Origin: PHAA01 sp022706565
GTDB lineage: Bacteria > Bacillota > Syntrophomonadia > Syntrophomonadales > Syntrophomonadaceae
Reading direction: 5' to 3'
Length of the DNA stretch: 64,000 nt
Assembly: GCA_040769385.1 (NCBI GenBank)
Contig: JAXGLD010000002.1
Span: forward strand, 1 to 64,000
Part shown: positions 44,934 through 53,683 of the stretch, piece by piece
Position numbering within the stretch: position 1 is the first letter of the stretch
How the letters are laid out: each line of letters opens with the position of its first letter
The notes under the pieces: model-generated
The model's database searches: none
Told to the model about the DNA's origin: nothing
Seen by the model: only the letters and a program-made list of their open reading frames with translations
Translations under genes and position numbers: made by a program

Positions 44934-45272
44934 TTATGGGGCCCAGTCAAACACGTTCTTGCATTTCGGGCAGGTTACCTTGATCGAACCGCGGTCAGTG
45001 GGCACCCGCAGTTTGGTATGACACTGGGAGCATTCGACCACCCGGTGATCAACCAACTGCAGTATGCGGGCTTTATCCAATCCGACTACCACATCGTCGC
45101 CAATAACAAATGCGGGAACCCCGCGGAGCCCGCGCCGGGTGAATTCCGCATGGGCTTCAGGGTCGGCGTTGACATCCTTTTCCGTGAAGCTTATTTTCTG
45201 CTGGGAAAGAAACTCTTTCGCCGGTTTGCAATGGGGTCAGGTTTGGGTTGTGAACATGACCACTTTCTTCAT
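44934..45272 (-). CDS. Predicted selenoprotein: glutaredoxin with Sec12 (UPHC) and C-terminal zinc ribbon
   Basis: From ATG 45272 the frame reads MKKVVMFTTQT, then TGA (45237-45239), then PHC and continues without stop to TAA at 44934, 112 residues in all. With Sec at the TGA the active site is U12-P-H-C15, exactly where glutaredoxins have CPxC. The cis-Pro loop GVPAFVIGDD (P53) is present. The C-terminus adds a zinc-ribbon-like CSQC (81-84) and CPKC (101-104). After the UGA, GAAAG/CUUUC closes an AGUUU loop 26-30 nt downstream with G second in the loop, which fits the bacterial SECIS rule. It is the last gene of a copB operon. Protein family certain, Sec decoding inferred. Confidence 0.9.
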
Positions 45273-45300
45273 TACTATCGCCTCCATTCAAATTGCCCAG

Positions 45301-45540
45301 CTATTTAAGAAGTTCTTTCATCTCCTCGAATTCCTCTTTGGTGATCTCCCCTTTGGCTAGCCGCATCTTTAAAACCGACAGCGGATCATCAGATTTGGTA
45401 GGGACATCAGGTTTTTTGAACAAACGCACCAGAAACCAGACAAAGACCATCGCCAACAGGATCCACAACAGCATCTGCAGGCCCATTCCCCACCATGGCC
45501 ACCCTGCGTCATGCATGTACCACCAGTAGCGCCCCATCAT
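45301..45540 (-). CDS. SHOCT-domain small membrane protein
   Basis: The 79-residue protein has one hydrophobic helix (LQMLLWILLAMVFVWFLV) and a C-terminal SHOCT domain (DPLSVLKMRLAKGEITKEEFEEMKELL). It lies between copB and the UGA-glutaredoxin gene with gaps under 30 bases and is probably co-transcribed. The trailing SHOCT motif is common next to copper and stress genes. Function unknown. Confidence 0.85.
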   Translation of the reverse strand: MMGRYWWYMHDAGWPWWGMGLQMLLWILLAMVFVWFLVRLFKKPDVPTKSDDPLSVLKMRLAKGEITKEEFEEMKELLK

Positions 45541-45567
45541 GATTATCGTCCCCCTCTCAATGAATGC

Positions 45568-47688
45568 CTATGTCGACGCCTCACCTTTGGTTGGCAGGAT
45601 ACCTCTGAGCAACTGGGCGTTCACGGCTACGATAATGGTACTCAAGGACATGACCACCGCACCCGCCGCCATGGGCAGGACAAATCCCCAAGGAGCCAGC
45701 ACTCCGGCGGCCAAGGGAATCACCACAATATTATAGGCGGTCGCCCACCCCAGGTTCTGGATCATCTTACGGTAGGTTGCCCGGGAGATGGTAATCAACC
45801 GGGCCACATCGCGGGGGTCGCTGCGAACCAGCACAATGCCGGCTGACTCCACGGCCACATCGGTACCGGCACCGATAGCAATCCCCACATCAGCCTGGAC
45901 CAGGGCGGGAGCATCGTTGACTCCGTCGCCTACCATGGCGGCCCGGTAACCTTGCCCTTGCAGGTTTTTGATAACTGCGGCTTTGTTCTCCGGCAGTACC
46001 CCCGCGAAATATTCCGTAATCCCCAGCTGCCCGGCAGTCCGGGCGGCTACTTTCTCATTGTCGCCGGTCAGCATGGCTACCTTTATCCCCATGGATTTAA
46101 TGGCTTCTATCGCTTCTCGGGACTCTTCCTTGACCCTGTCGGCCAGGGTCAACAGGCCTTTGACCTGGTTCTCGATCAACAAGTAAACCAGGGTCTGGCC
46201 CGCGTCGAGTGCCTCTTTCTCCGGGCTCGTCAGCTCCGGGGGCACGGTGGTTCCAGCCAAGGCCAACAGGTTGGGGCCGCCCACCTGCACCTGTCTCCCC
46301 TCTATGCGCGCCGTTATACCCCTTCCCGGCATGGACTCAAAGCTAGCGGCGGGCAGCAGATCAAGATTTTTCTCCTGGGCAGCATTTACTATGGTCTGAG
46401 CCAGCATGTGCTCAGCTTCGTACTCCGCGGAAGCCGCCAGGCGGAGAACCTCTTCAGCGGTTATTCCAGGTGCCGGGATTATCCCTGTCAACTGGTGCCT
46501 TCCCTCGGTCAGCGTACCGGTCTTGTCAAAGACCACATAGTCTATATCGCGGGCCTCCTCAAACATCAGGCGGTTGCGGACCAGCAAACCAGATTGGGCG
46601 CTGAGGGAGGTGGATATGGCTATGACCAACGGTATAGCCAGACCCAGGGCATGAGGACAGGCGGCCACCATCACGGTTACTACCCGTTCCATTATTATTT
46701 CCGAGGGAGCTCCGCTTATCCCCCAGGCAACAGCCGTTACCAGAGCTGCGGTTACCGCGATAATGACCAGCCACAGGGCCGCCCGGTCAGCCAGCAACTG
46801 AGAGCGGGATTTGGACCGCTGAGCCTCTTCAACCAGTCGCATTATACCGGCTAAATAAGTAGCGTCACCGGTATTGACCACCTGTATTCTAAGGGAACCC
46901 TCCGCATTTATAGTTCCGGCGATTACTTCATCACCGGCTTTCTTGGCCACCGGTACCGACTCCCCGGTTACCATCGACTGGTTTACCTGGCTCTCGCCGT
47001 GAATGACCCGGCCATCTGCCGGGATTCTCCCTCCCGGCCTTACCAGTAATTCATCTCCGGCCCGCAAACTGGTCACCGGTACCTCGAAAATCTTCTCCCC
47101 CTGGACCTTATAAGCTGTGTCAGGAAGCAATCGGGCCATCTCATCCACCGCACTCCCGGCGTTCTGGACCGCCCGCAGCTCCAACCAGTGACCCAGCAGC
47201 ATTATATCGATAAGGGTGGCCAGTTCCCAAAATATCTCCTGACCGGGCAGGCCCAGCGTTACCAGCAGGCTATACCCGAAGGAGACCATAATGGCCAACA
47301 TTATCAGGGTCATCATACCGGGCTGACGATTTCTTAGTTCATTTATACCGCCCTGGATGAAAACCATGCCTCCGACTATGAAAACCAAGATGCCGAAAAC
47401 CGCCGGGATATAATGACTGCCTGTGAAATGGGGGGCACTTAGCCCCAGCAAACCCATAAAGTGCTCACTGAAGACCAGCACCGGAATGGTCAGCAAAACT
47501 ACTGCCCAGAACTTCTGTTTAAAAACATCAGGATCATGGTGTTGGTGTGACTGGCGGTCGTGAGCACCGTGGCTGGAGCTATTTTGGGGGCTGGCCGCAG
47601 TCCCGATCGGTGCAGGCTCCGCAGGGAGGCTGGTATGGGTATGGGCGTGGGTATGGGAATGATGGTGATCGTCATTCTGGTTCATCAT
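45568..47688 (-). CDS. copB: Copper-translocating P-type ATPase, CopB type
   Basis: The protein exports copper (or silver) across the membrane. The His-rich N-terminus (DDHHHSHTHAHTHTSLP) is a metal-binding region. The transmembrane metal site is CPH in VAACPHALGLAIPLV, the CopB-type motif rather than the CPC of CopA. P-type motifs are DKTGTLT and GDGVNDAPALVQ. GGGAGGATGC precedes the ATG ATG pair near 47688; earlier in-frame codons are rejected. It heads the operon copB-SHOCT-glutaredoxin. Confidence 0.94.
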   Translation of the reverse strand: MMNQNDDHHHSHTHAHTHTSLPAEPAPIGTAASPQNSSSHGAHDRQSHQHHDPDVFKQKFWAVVLLTIPVLVFSEHFMGLLGLSAPHFTGSHYIPAVFGILVFIVGGMVFIQGGINELRNRQPGMMTLIMLAIMVSFGYSLLVTLGLPGQEIFWELATLIDIMLLGHWLELRAVQNAGSAVDEMARLLPDTAYKVQGEKIFEVPVTSLRAGDELLVRPGGRIPADGRVIHGESQVNQSMVTGESVPVAKKAGDEVIAGTINAEGSLRIQVVNTGDATYLAGIMRLVEEAQRSKSRSQLLADRAALWLVIIAVTAALVTAVAWGISGAPSEIIMERVVTVMVAACPHALGLAIPLVIAISTSLSAQSGLLVRNRLMFEEARDIDYVVFDKTGTLTEGRHQLTGIIPAPGITAEEVLRLAASAEYEAEHMLAQTIVNAAQEKNLDLLPAASFESMPGRGITARIEGRQVQVGGPNLLALAGTTVPPELTSPEKEALDAGQTLVYLLIENQVKGLLTLADRVKEESREAIEAIKSMGIKVAMLTGDNEKVAARTAGQLGITEYFAGVLPENKAAVIKNLQGQGYRAAMVGDGVNDAPALVQADVGIAIGAGTDVAVESAGIVLVRSDPRDVARLITISRATYRKMIQNLGWATAYNIVVIPLAAGVLAPWGFVLPMAAGAVVMSLSTIIVAVNAQLLRGILPTKGEAST

Positions 47689-48089
47689 GCATCCTCCCTT
47701 CATTGTCAAACACTAGTCTCAGTTTGCCTGCCGGTAAGGATTTCATGTAATCCAAGTGACTTTGTTACATTCTCATTTTACCATATTGCCCCCATTCTGC
47801 CCTTGTCTACTGAAAATGTGCACCCCGGGAGGCAGTGGATGGATTCCAATGACTAGCCTTTATTAATGCCGCCCCCCGCTTGATAATATTCCAAGTTTGT
47901 TTTTTCTCCGTGGTTGGCGTGTCAAAGGCATTTGCACCGGCATATTTATAACTTCTAATTATATATATTATATACAGGGAGGATATCCGAGAAACCTGTC
48001 GAAAGCCATATTGGATAAAACCGGCAGAAAGAAGGTGATGGACTGGCTCATTCAATAGTTTTAATCGTATGATGAGGAGGAAGGAACGA
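47689..48089. other. Intergenic region between copB and the selenium cluster
   Basis: About 400 bp between divergent copB and yedE; no gene seen. The stretch is AT-rich toward 48000 (AATTATATATATTATATACAGG) and may hold the selenium-cluster promoter, but no -35/-10 pair was assigned. Confidence 0.35.
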
Positions 48090-49142
48090 GTGAAAAACAA
48101 GAAGTACCTGATGATCGGGGCAGGTTTCACATTCGGGGCTCTGGCCGCTTATATGTCGGTCCTGGGGAATCCTGCCAATATGGGCGTCTGCCTGGCTTGC
48201 TTCTACCGGGATATCACTGGAGCGCTGGGCCTGCACAACGCTGCTATAGTGAAGTACCTGCGGGTCGAAATCATGGGAATGGCGCTGGGCGCCTTCGCAG
48301 CGGCAATCGCTTTCAAAGAATTCCGGGTCCGCTCCGGATCCAACACCTTGGCGCGCTTTTTACTTGGTATGTTCGTAATGATCGGGGCTTTGGTATTTCT
48401 GGGCTGCCCGGTGCGGGCCGTATTGCGGCTGGCGGGCGGCGACCTGAACGCCCTGTGGGGATTGGGTGGAGTAGTGGTAGGAGCTCTAATGGGCGTCTTC
48501 TTCCTGAAGCGCGGTTTCAATTTGGGCCGGGCCACCTCTACATATAAAGTTGGAGGTTTTTTGTTCCCGCTGATCATGGTCGGCTTGCTCTTGCTGGCGG
48601 TATTCAAACCCGAATTCATTGCCTACAGTGAAAAGGGCCCCGGTTCCATGCATGCTGCCCTGTGGATCAGCCTGGCCGTCGGCCTCCTTATTGGCGTACT
48701 GGCCCAACGGACCAGGATGTGCTTCGTAGGGGGATGGCGCGACCTTTTCCTGGTTAAAGACACCTACCTTTTCAGTGGTATTGCGGCTTTCTTCGTGGGT
48801 GCCATTTTAGTCAACCTTTTAACCGGGCGGTTCCTGGTGGGCTTTGAAGGCCAACCCATAGCCCATACCAACGCAGTTTGGAACTTCATGGGCATGGTCC
48901 TGTGCGGACTTGGTGCCACCCTCTTGGGCGGATGCCCCTTGCGTCAGACCATCCTGGCCTCTGAAGGTGATATCGATGCCGGGGTGACAGTCATGGGACT
49001 TATCGTGGGCGCTGCCGTAAGCCATAACTTCCTGCTGGCCTCCAGTACTGCCGGACCAGGCACCTTTGGTCCAGCCGCAGTAATCGTTGGCTTGATCATA
49101 GTATGTGGTCTGGGGTGGTTCATGCGGGAAAATATCGCCTGA
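48090..49142 (+). CDS. yedE: YedE-family selenium/sulfur transport-related membrane protein
   Basis: The roughly 350-residue membrane protein has about ten helices and paired Cys-containing motifs: NMGVCLACFYRDITGA and MCFVGGWRDLFL with the LGCPVR and GGCPLRQT loops, as in YeeE/YedE proteins. Family members occur with selenium-metabolism genes and are proposed to move selenium or sulfur compounds. AGGAAGGA lies just before a GTG at 48090 (a nearby ATG pair at 48069 overlaps it). It leads a four-gene cluster. Confidence 0.85.
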   Translation: MKNKKYLMIGAGFTFGALAAYMSVLGNPANMGVCLACFYRDITGALGLHNAAIVKYLRVEIMGMALGAFAAAIAFKEFRVRSGSNTLARFLLGMFVMIGALVFLGCPVRAVLRLAGGDLNALWGLGGVVVGALMGVFFLKRGFNLGRATSTYKVGGFLFPLIMVGLLLLAVFKPEFIAYSEKGPGSMHAALWISLAVGLLIGVLAQRTRMCFVGGWRDLFLVKDTYLFSGIAAFFVGAILVNLLTGRFLVGFEGQPIAHTNAVWNFMGMVLCGLGATLLGGCPLRQTILASEGDIDAGVTVMGLIVGAAVSHNFLLASSTAGPGTFGPAAVIVGLIIVCGLGWFMRENIA

Positions 49143-49185
49143 GAAAGATAAGTAAAAACACGAATAGTTGAAACGGAGGCTGGCA

Positions 49186-49746
49186 ATGGCTTGGTTTGGA
49201 AAAAGCAATAAATCTTCGGCTGCCCAGCGGGGAAAGCAACAGGTGGAATCCGGTCTGGTCATCTTCTATTCGGTAGAAGATGCTATTATGGCGGAGAGGA
49301 TACTTAACAAGAATGATATACGCTGCCGCTTGGTGGCGCCTCCCCCGTTCCTGCGCAAGGGTTGTGATCTGGCCCTGGAGATCAATCTGATCCAACAGGC
49401 TGCTGTGCAAAGAATTCTCCAGGACCGGGTCCCGGTGGTCCAGATCAGCCCGCTGAGCGGCACGGCAGAACTGCTGGACATTATTAAAGTGTCGGAATAC
49501 GATGGGTACACCATGGTCAAAGCCGGCAACATGAAGCTAACCTTCGAGAATGCCAGTGGCATGATTGTCAATACTTCCGGGGGCGGTTGCCCCGATATAC
49601 CCTATATGAACATCGAGTTGGTGGGCAAACGGCTGGACCAGATTCGGCGGCCCAAAGAAATGGGGCATTCCCTATGTTCATTGATGTTGGACCGCGCCGC
49701 TGAGGGCGCCCAGGAAATCTGGGAAGAGAGGAAAAGCCAATGCTGA
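49186..49746 (+). CDS. DUF3343 putative Se/S carrier protein with C-terminal Cys motif
   Basis: The first ~90 residues after the linker (SGLVIFYSVEDAIMAERILNKNDIRCRLVAPPPFLRKGCDLALE) are a DUF3343 domain. The C-terminal part has TSGGGCPDIPYMNIELVGK. DUF3343 proteins are suggested to carry persulfide- or selenide-like groups. The ATG follows GGAGGCTGGCA. It overlaps the next gene by seven bases (ATGCTGA). In this cluster it may hand selenium to a cofactor pathway. Confidence 0.78.
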   Translation: MAWFGKSNKSSAAQRGKQQVESGLVIFYSVEDAIMAERILNKNDIRCRLVAPPPFLRKGCDLALEINLIQQAAVQRILQDRVPVVQISPLSGTAELLDIIKVSEYDGYTMVKAGNMKLTFENASGMIVNTSGGGCPDIPYMNIELVGKRLDQIRRPKEMGHSLCSLMLDRAAEGAQEIWEERKSQC

Positions 49747-50606
49747 TCATTGCCGGCATAGTACCGGTGGCGGAAATCCCACTGATAACCGGTTCGGTTC
49801 AGATGAAAGATGACTCGATCGTGGTCGATGGTCACCGTATCCCCTGGAGCCAAGGCACGGCGGCTATGATCGCTGCCGCCCTGGCCACCACCGATTACCT
49901 GGGATTGGAGGCGCCTCGCGCGATCCTGGCCGGTGACACCGGTGCCGGCCGCGGCAGCCGCACCTTGTACAAATATCTGATCGATAATGTCGCTGCCATA
50001 CACCCCAAGGTCTTGGCACTGCATTATTGGATGCCCGACCTGGAACTGATGCACCAGTTGTATGAGAAGGTCGATAGACTGCAACCCCGGCCTATCCTGA
50101 TAGCCGACGCGGCTTCCATGTATGCAGCCAAGGCAGCGGGGTTGGCAAGTGGTTTCGATGTATTTACCCCGGACTGTTCCGAATTGGCTTTTCTGGCCGA
50201 TGCAGATGCCTTCCATCCTGCCTATATCGCCAAGCACCTGTTCGAGATGGACAGTGATCGTAATCCTGAACTTATCGAGACCGCCTTTAAACTTAAGGGC
50301 GCAGCACGGATTTTGCTGGTGAAAGGCCCCCGGGACTTGATAGCCGACGAGACAGGCATCCTGGAGGTTATCGACGGTCCGGACATACCAGCTATGGAAT
50401 GCATCGGCGGCACTGGTGACAGCATTACCGGTATGTGCTCCGCTCTGTTGTTTGGCGGTATGAATGCAGTTCAGGCGGCAGCGATAAGCGCCGGCGCCAA
50501 TCGGATCGCCGGGCAGCTGGCTGCGGTTACGCCCGCCAGCAGTATCAGTTCAGTGGTCAAACAAATACCCAAGGCCCTGGCCCAAGTGCTGGGGGAACAA
50601 CCATAG
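49740..50606 (+). CDS. NAD(P)H-hydrate dehydratase-like (YjeF C-terminal) kinase-fold protein
   Basis: The 288-residue protein has a ribokinase-like fold. The N-terminal part reads GTAAMIAAALATTDYLG and GDTGAGRGSRTLYKYL; the C-terminal GGTGDSITGMCSALLFGGM resembles the ATP-binding G-G-x-GD motif of NAD(P)HX dehydratases and related sugar kinases. The usual N-terminal epimerase half of YjeF is missing, and the genome context (selenium genes) differs from the normal repair role. Function in this cluster is therefore unknown. It is translated with the DUF3343 gene through an ATGCTGA overlap. Confidence 0.65.
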   Translation: MLIIAGIVPVAEIPLITGSVQMKDDSIVVDGHRIPWSQGTAAMIAAALATTDYLGLEAPRAILAGDTGAGRGSRTLYKYLIDNVAAIHPKVLALHYWMPDLELMHQLYEKVDRLQPRPILIADAASMYAAKAAGLASGFDVFTPDCSELAFLADADAFHPAYIAKHLFEMDSDRNPELIETAFKLKGAARILLVKGPRDLIADETGILEVIDGPDIPAMECIGGTGDSITGMCSALLFGGMNAVQAAAISAGANRIAGQLAAVTPASSISSVVKQIPKALAQVLGEQP

Positions 50607-50636
50607 ATGTCAAATGCCTGATAAAGGAGGTACACG

Positions 50637-50855
50637 ATGTTAGAAGTAGATGCCAGAGGGCTATCCTGCCCCATCCCAGTGGTCAGAACCAAGAGCGCCA
50701 TGGACAAGAACCCCCAGGAACCTATCTCGGTGCTGTTGGACAGTGAAGTATCCCTGGAAAACGTTACGCGTCTGGCCCAGAGCTTGGGCTATGAGATCAA
50801 CCTGGAGCGAAGCGGGGACGAGTATCGTTTGAACTTGACCCCAGCTTCCAAATAA
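50637..50855 (+). CDS. TusA/SirA-like sulfurtransferase (YedF N-terminal type)
   Basis: The 72-residue protein has the family signature DARGLSCPIPVVRTK, with the catalytic Cys-Pro. TusA-type proteins pass sulfur (or selenium) as a persulfide. AAAGGAGGTACACG precedes the ATG. It closes the yedE cluster and is the likely carrier partner of the DUF3343 protein. A terminator follows. Confidence 0.9.
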   Translation: MLEVDARGLSCPIPVVRTKSAMDKNPQEPISVLLDSEVSLENVTRLAQSLGYEINLERSGDEYRLNLTPASK

Positions 50856-50868
50856 TCATCCCATTAAT

Positions 50869-50930
50869 AAAGCAGCCTTGGCAATCTGTCTCCTGAAGGG
50901 AGATCAATATTTCCGCCGGCTGCTTTTTGT
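50869..50930 (+). terminator. Bidirectional terminator between the selenium cluster and modD
   Basis: AGCAGCC (50871-50877) pairs with GGCTGCT (50918-50924), followed by TTTTTG. The stem ends on the minus strand in CTTTATTAAT too, so it can serve the convergent modD. Confidence 0.85.
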
Positions 50931-50959
50931 TTGGATTCAGGACGGTGGGGTTGCAAAGA

Positions 50960-51805
50960 TTACAGCGCGGAGATTCTCACCCCGTAATCGGCCGGACGGC
51001 CGTGGTACATGGCCGAAGTAACGACCACATCAACCCCTGTTCGCGCTACTTGGCCGGCATTGTCGGCATTGATGCCTCCTGATGCCAGAATGGTCACCGC
51101 GGTATTGAAGCTGCGGATTTGCTTTACTGCCTCAGCCAAAAGCTGATTGTCCAACTTGTCGAATTGCACCCCATCAACTCCGGCTTTAACCAGGCTGATA
51201 CCTTCTTCAGCTGTTCCCGCTTCAGCAATAATCTTTTTCTCCGGATTCCTTTTCTTCAGCTGGTCCACCTGACGCATGAATCCTTCCAGCCCTCCCATGA
51301 AGTTGGTATGCTGGGCAAATACCAGAATGGTTTCAGAAATTCCCAAGCGGTGAGGCATTCCCCCGCCTGCCAAAACACCTTTCAAGGCCAAATGCTTGGT
51401 GCCCGGGATTATTTTGCGGGTGGAAACCACCTGGACCTCCGGATTGGCTTCCCGGGCCCGGGTTACTATGAGAGCAGTGCGGGTAGCCACCCCGGTGGCA
51501 TATTCCAGCAGGTTCTGGCACACCTTCCAGGCCATATGCAAGCCGGCTGCGTCTCCCTCGGCTTCCAGCACCACGGTGTGAGGCTGGACCTTGTCTCCCG
51601 AGGGCATCCGCCAGAAGGTCTTGACATTCAACTTCTGCAGTATCCGCTCTGCTTCCTCGGTACCGCAAACCACCGCATCCTCGCGGCACTCGAACATCAT
51701 TTTGCCCGGTTTCCGCCCGATATTAAGGGTTTGGGTGGTCAGGTCAATGTAGGGTACATCTTCCCTGATCCACCGGTCCAGGGTATCGTCGTTGATGTAT
51801 ACCAT
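50960..51805 (-). CDS. modD: ModD-like protein (quinolinate phosphoribosyltransferase paralogue)
   Basis: The protein belongs to the NadC-fold family but matches the ModD branch, which occurs with molybdenum genes. Key segments are the N-terminal DDTLDRWIREDVPYIDLTT, VVSTRKIIPGTKHLALKGVLAGGGMPHRLG, GVDGVQFDKL and ILASGGINADN, with barrel architecture complete. The biochemical role of ModD is not established. Start M4 (51805) is spaced from AAGGGGA. It converges with the selenium cluster, which hints at a link to a selenium-requiring molybdenum enzyme. Confidence 0.82.
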   Translation of the reverse strand: MVYINDDTLDRWIREDVPYIDLTTQTLNIGRKPGKMMFECREDAVVCGTEEAERILQKLNVKTFWRMPSGDKVQPHTVVLEAEGDAAGLHMAWKVCQNLLEYATGVATRTALIVTRAREANPEVQVVSTRKIIPGTKHLALKGVLAGGGMPHRLGISETILVFAQHTNFMGGLEGFMRQVDQLKKRNPEKKIIAEAGTAEEGISLVKAGVDGVQFDKLDNQLLAEAVKQIRSFNTAVTILASGGINADNAGQVARTGVDVVVTSAMYHGRPADYGVRISAL

Positions 51806-51814
51806 ATTTGTCAT

Positions 51815-52160
51815 TCCCCTTCAGAGTGTAATAAGATCTATATTAAGCCAACAGTTCCCTGCCAGTCCATTGTCACCCGGCCTCAGGCCTGGCGCTTGAA
51901 CTGACAGTGTATTGCCACCTGATTCAAATTATAATCCTATTTGAGAGTATTTGCCCGCTTGCCCTTGTGACGGCCGCATAGTCTAAGCTTTCCTGTCGTC
52001 TAATTGCGGCGCCGGTCGGTTCATCTCCCCAATTGGCGCAATTTAGATCCGGTAATATTGTACTTAGGGGCGTATCCCCTGTTATAATTGGTATATCAGC
52101 ATATGAAACAGGTTTTAATATACAAAAATTGAACATCAACCATAAGGAAAGAAGATTGGA
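51815..52160. promoter_or_regulatory. Intergenic region with candidate promoter for the helicase gene
   Basis: No gene is present in this 346-bp stretch. A TTGTAC and TATAAT pair near 52059-52088 flanks a hairpin-like dyad (AGGGG / CCCCT), possibly an operator within the promoter. The spacer is about 19 bases, longer than ideal. AAGGAAAG precedes the next ATG. Confidence 0.4.
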
Positions 52161-53681
52161 ATGCAAAAAAGTTTTAAAGAACTCGGGATCGCCCCTCCTA
52201 TTCTGCAAGCGCTCCAGGACATGGGATTCGAAGCTCCCACCGAGGTTCAAACCCAGGCCATCCCTCCAATTCTCAACGGCGAAGACCTGATCGTCATGGC
52301 AAAAACCGGCACCGGTAAAACCGCGGTTTTCGGCGTCCCCATCCTGCAGATGACGGATCCGGAAGCACCTGGACCGCTGGCGCTGATTCTTACCCCAACC
52401 CGGGAGCTGGCAGTGCAGGTGGATAACGATCTGAGACTAATGGCCAAATACCTCCCCCACAAGAGTACCGCCGTCTACGGCCAGCACAACATACGGGTGG
52501 AAGACGAGGTTCTAAAACAGGGGGTCACCATAGTGACCGGGACCCCGGGCCGGGTTTTTGACCACATCAGCCATGGCACTCTCAAAACCAAGCACATCCG
52601 TTTCTTGGTCCTGGATGAAGCCGACCGGATGCTGGATATGGGATTCATGGACCAGGTACGCCGGATCATAAAGACGGTTCCCAAAAACCGGACTACCCTG
52701 GTTTTTTCTGCTACCATCCCCCCCGACATTCAGAGGGTTTGCCGGGAAAATATGAAGCATCCGGATACCATCGAGATAGAATCGCCGACCATGACCGTGG
52801 ACACCATCCAACAGCTTTATTACCGGGTCAGTGAAAGAGAAAAAAACGAGACCCTGCACCGCATCCTGTGGCTGGAGCGGCCCGAAAGCTGTATGATCTT
52901 TTGCAATATGCGCGTAACCGTGGACCGTGTGCAGCGCTTCCTGTCCAACCATGGTTATGACTCCCAGGCCTTGCACGGGGACATCCCCCAAGTCAAACGC
53001 CTCAAGACCCTGCATCAGTTCAAGGAAGGCAAGTTTTCGCTGCTGGTGGCCACCGACGTAGCCGGGCGCGGCATTCATATCGACGACCTGAGCCTGGTGA
53101 TCAACTATGACGTACCCAACGAACTTGACAACTATGTACACCGGATCGGCCGCACAGGCCGAGCTGGTAACGGCGGGCGGGCAGTGACCCTGGTGACCAG
53201 TGACGACATCATGACCCTTTATGAGATCGAGGAGCATATCGGCTGCCTCATCGAGGAGGCAGAGATACCGCCTGAGCAATATTTCACCGAGAATAGGGAA
53301 TCCATCGACAAGTGGGTCAAGGCCCACGGGCGCAAGATCGTTCCCAAGGACGAGACCGCCCCACCCAAACCCAAGGAAGGGCAGCGTAAGCGCAACCGGT
53401 CCAGATCCCGCTCGCGCAGCCATGACAATAAAGAGCGGCAGTTGAAAGCGGTCCCGGACGCTCAGTCTCCCAAGTTGACGGTGGTGCCCCCGCCATCACC
53501 CCCGCCCCGGCAACCTAAACCGGCATCGGAAAAGTCCAAGGTCATCACCTTGCCGGTCCAGGAGGTAAAAGCCTCTCCGGCACAGATGCAAAAAAACCCT
53601 CCGTCGACAGAGGGTGGGGTTAGCAATAGTCTTTTGAAGCGTATGATGAAACGATTATTAGGCAAATCCAAAGACAAGTAG
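52161..53681 (+). CDS. DEAD-box RNA helicase
   Basis: The 506-residue protein unwinds RNA. The Q motif, Walker A AKTGTGKTA, DEAD (VLDEADRMLDMGFMD), SAT (FSATIP), ARGxGxD-type (DVAGRGIHIDDL) and HRIGRTGRAG motifs are all present. It has a basic, low-complexity C-terminal tail (KPKEGQRKRNRSRSRSRS and Pro/Lys-rich stretches) that is longer than average. Such helicases act in ribosome assembly, RNA decay and cold adaptation. A subgroup name is not assigned. Confidence 0.94.
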   Translation: MQKSFKELGIAPPILQALQDMGFEAPTEVQTQAIPPILNGEDLIVMAKTGTGKTAVFGVPILQMTDPEAPGPLALILTPTRELAVQVDNDLRLMAKYLPHKSTAVYGQHNIRVEDEVLKQGVTIVTGTPGRVFDHISHGTLKTKHIRFLVLDEADRMLDMGFMDQVRRIIKTVPKNRTTLVFSATIPPDIQRVCRENMKHPDTIEIESPTMTVDTIQQLYYRVSEREKNETLHRILWLERPESCMIFCNMRVTVDRVQRFLSNHGYDSQALHGDIPQVKRLKTLHQFKEGKFSLLVATDVAGRGIHIDDLSLVINYDVPNELDNYVHRIGRTGRAGNGGRAVTLVTSDDIMTLYEIEEHIGCLIEEAEIPPEQYFTENRESIDKWVKAHGRKIVPKDETAPPKPKEGQRKRNRSRSRSRSHDNKERQLKAVPDAQSPKLTVVPPPSPPPRQPKPASEKSKVITLPVQEVKASPAQMQKNPPSTEGGVSNSLLKRMMKRLLGKSKDK

Positions 53682-53683
53682 GT

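Noticed and set aside
39449..45272. Search for tRNA genes in the spaces of this region and elsewhere.
   Set aside because: No GGTTCGAATCC-like T-arm with matching acceptor stem was recognised anywhere in the window.
45952..46854. Plus-strand ORF of 300 residues.
   Set aside because: Antisense to copB; no protein features.
52512..53423. Minus-strand ORF of 303 residues.
   Set aside because: Antisense to the DEAD-box helicase; composition is that of a shadow frame.
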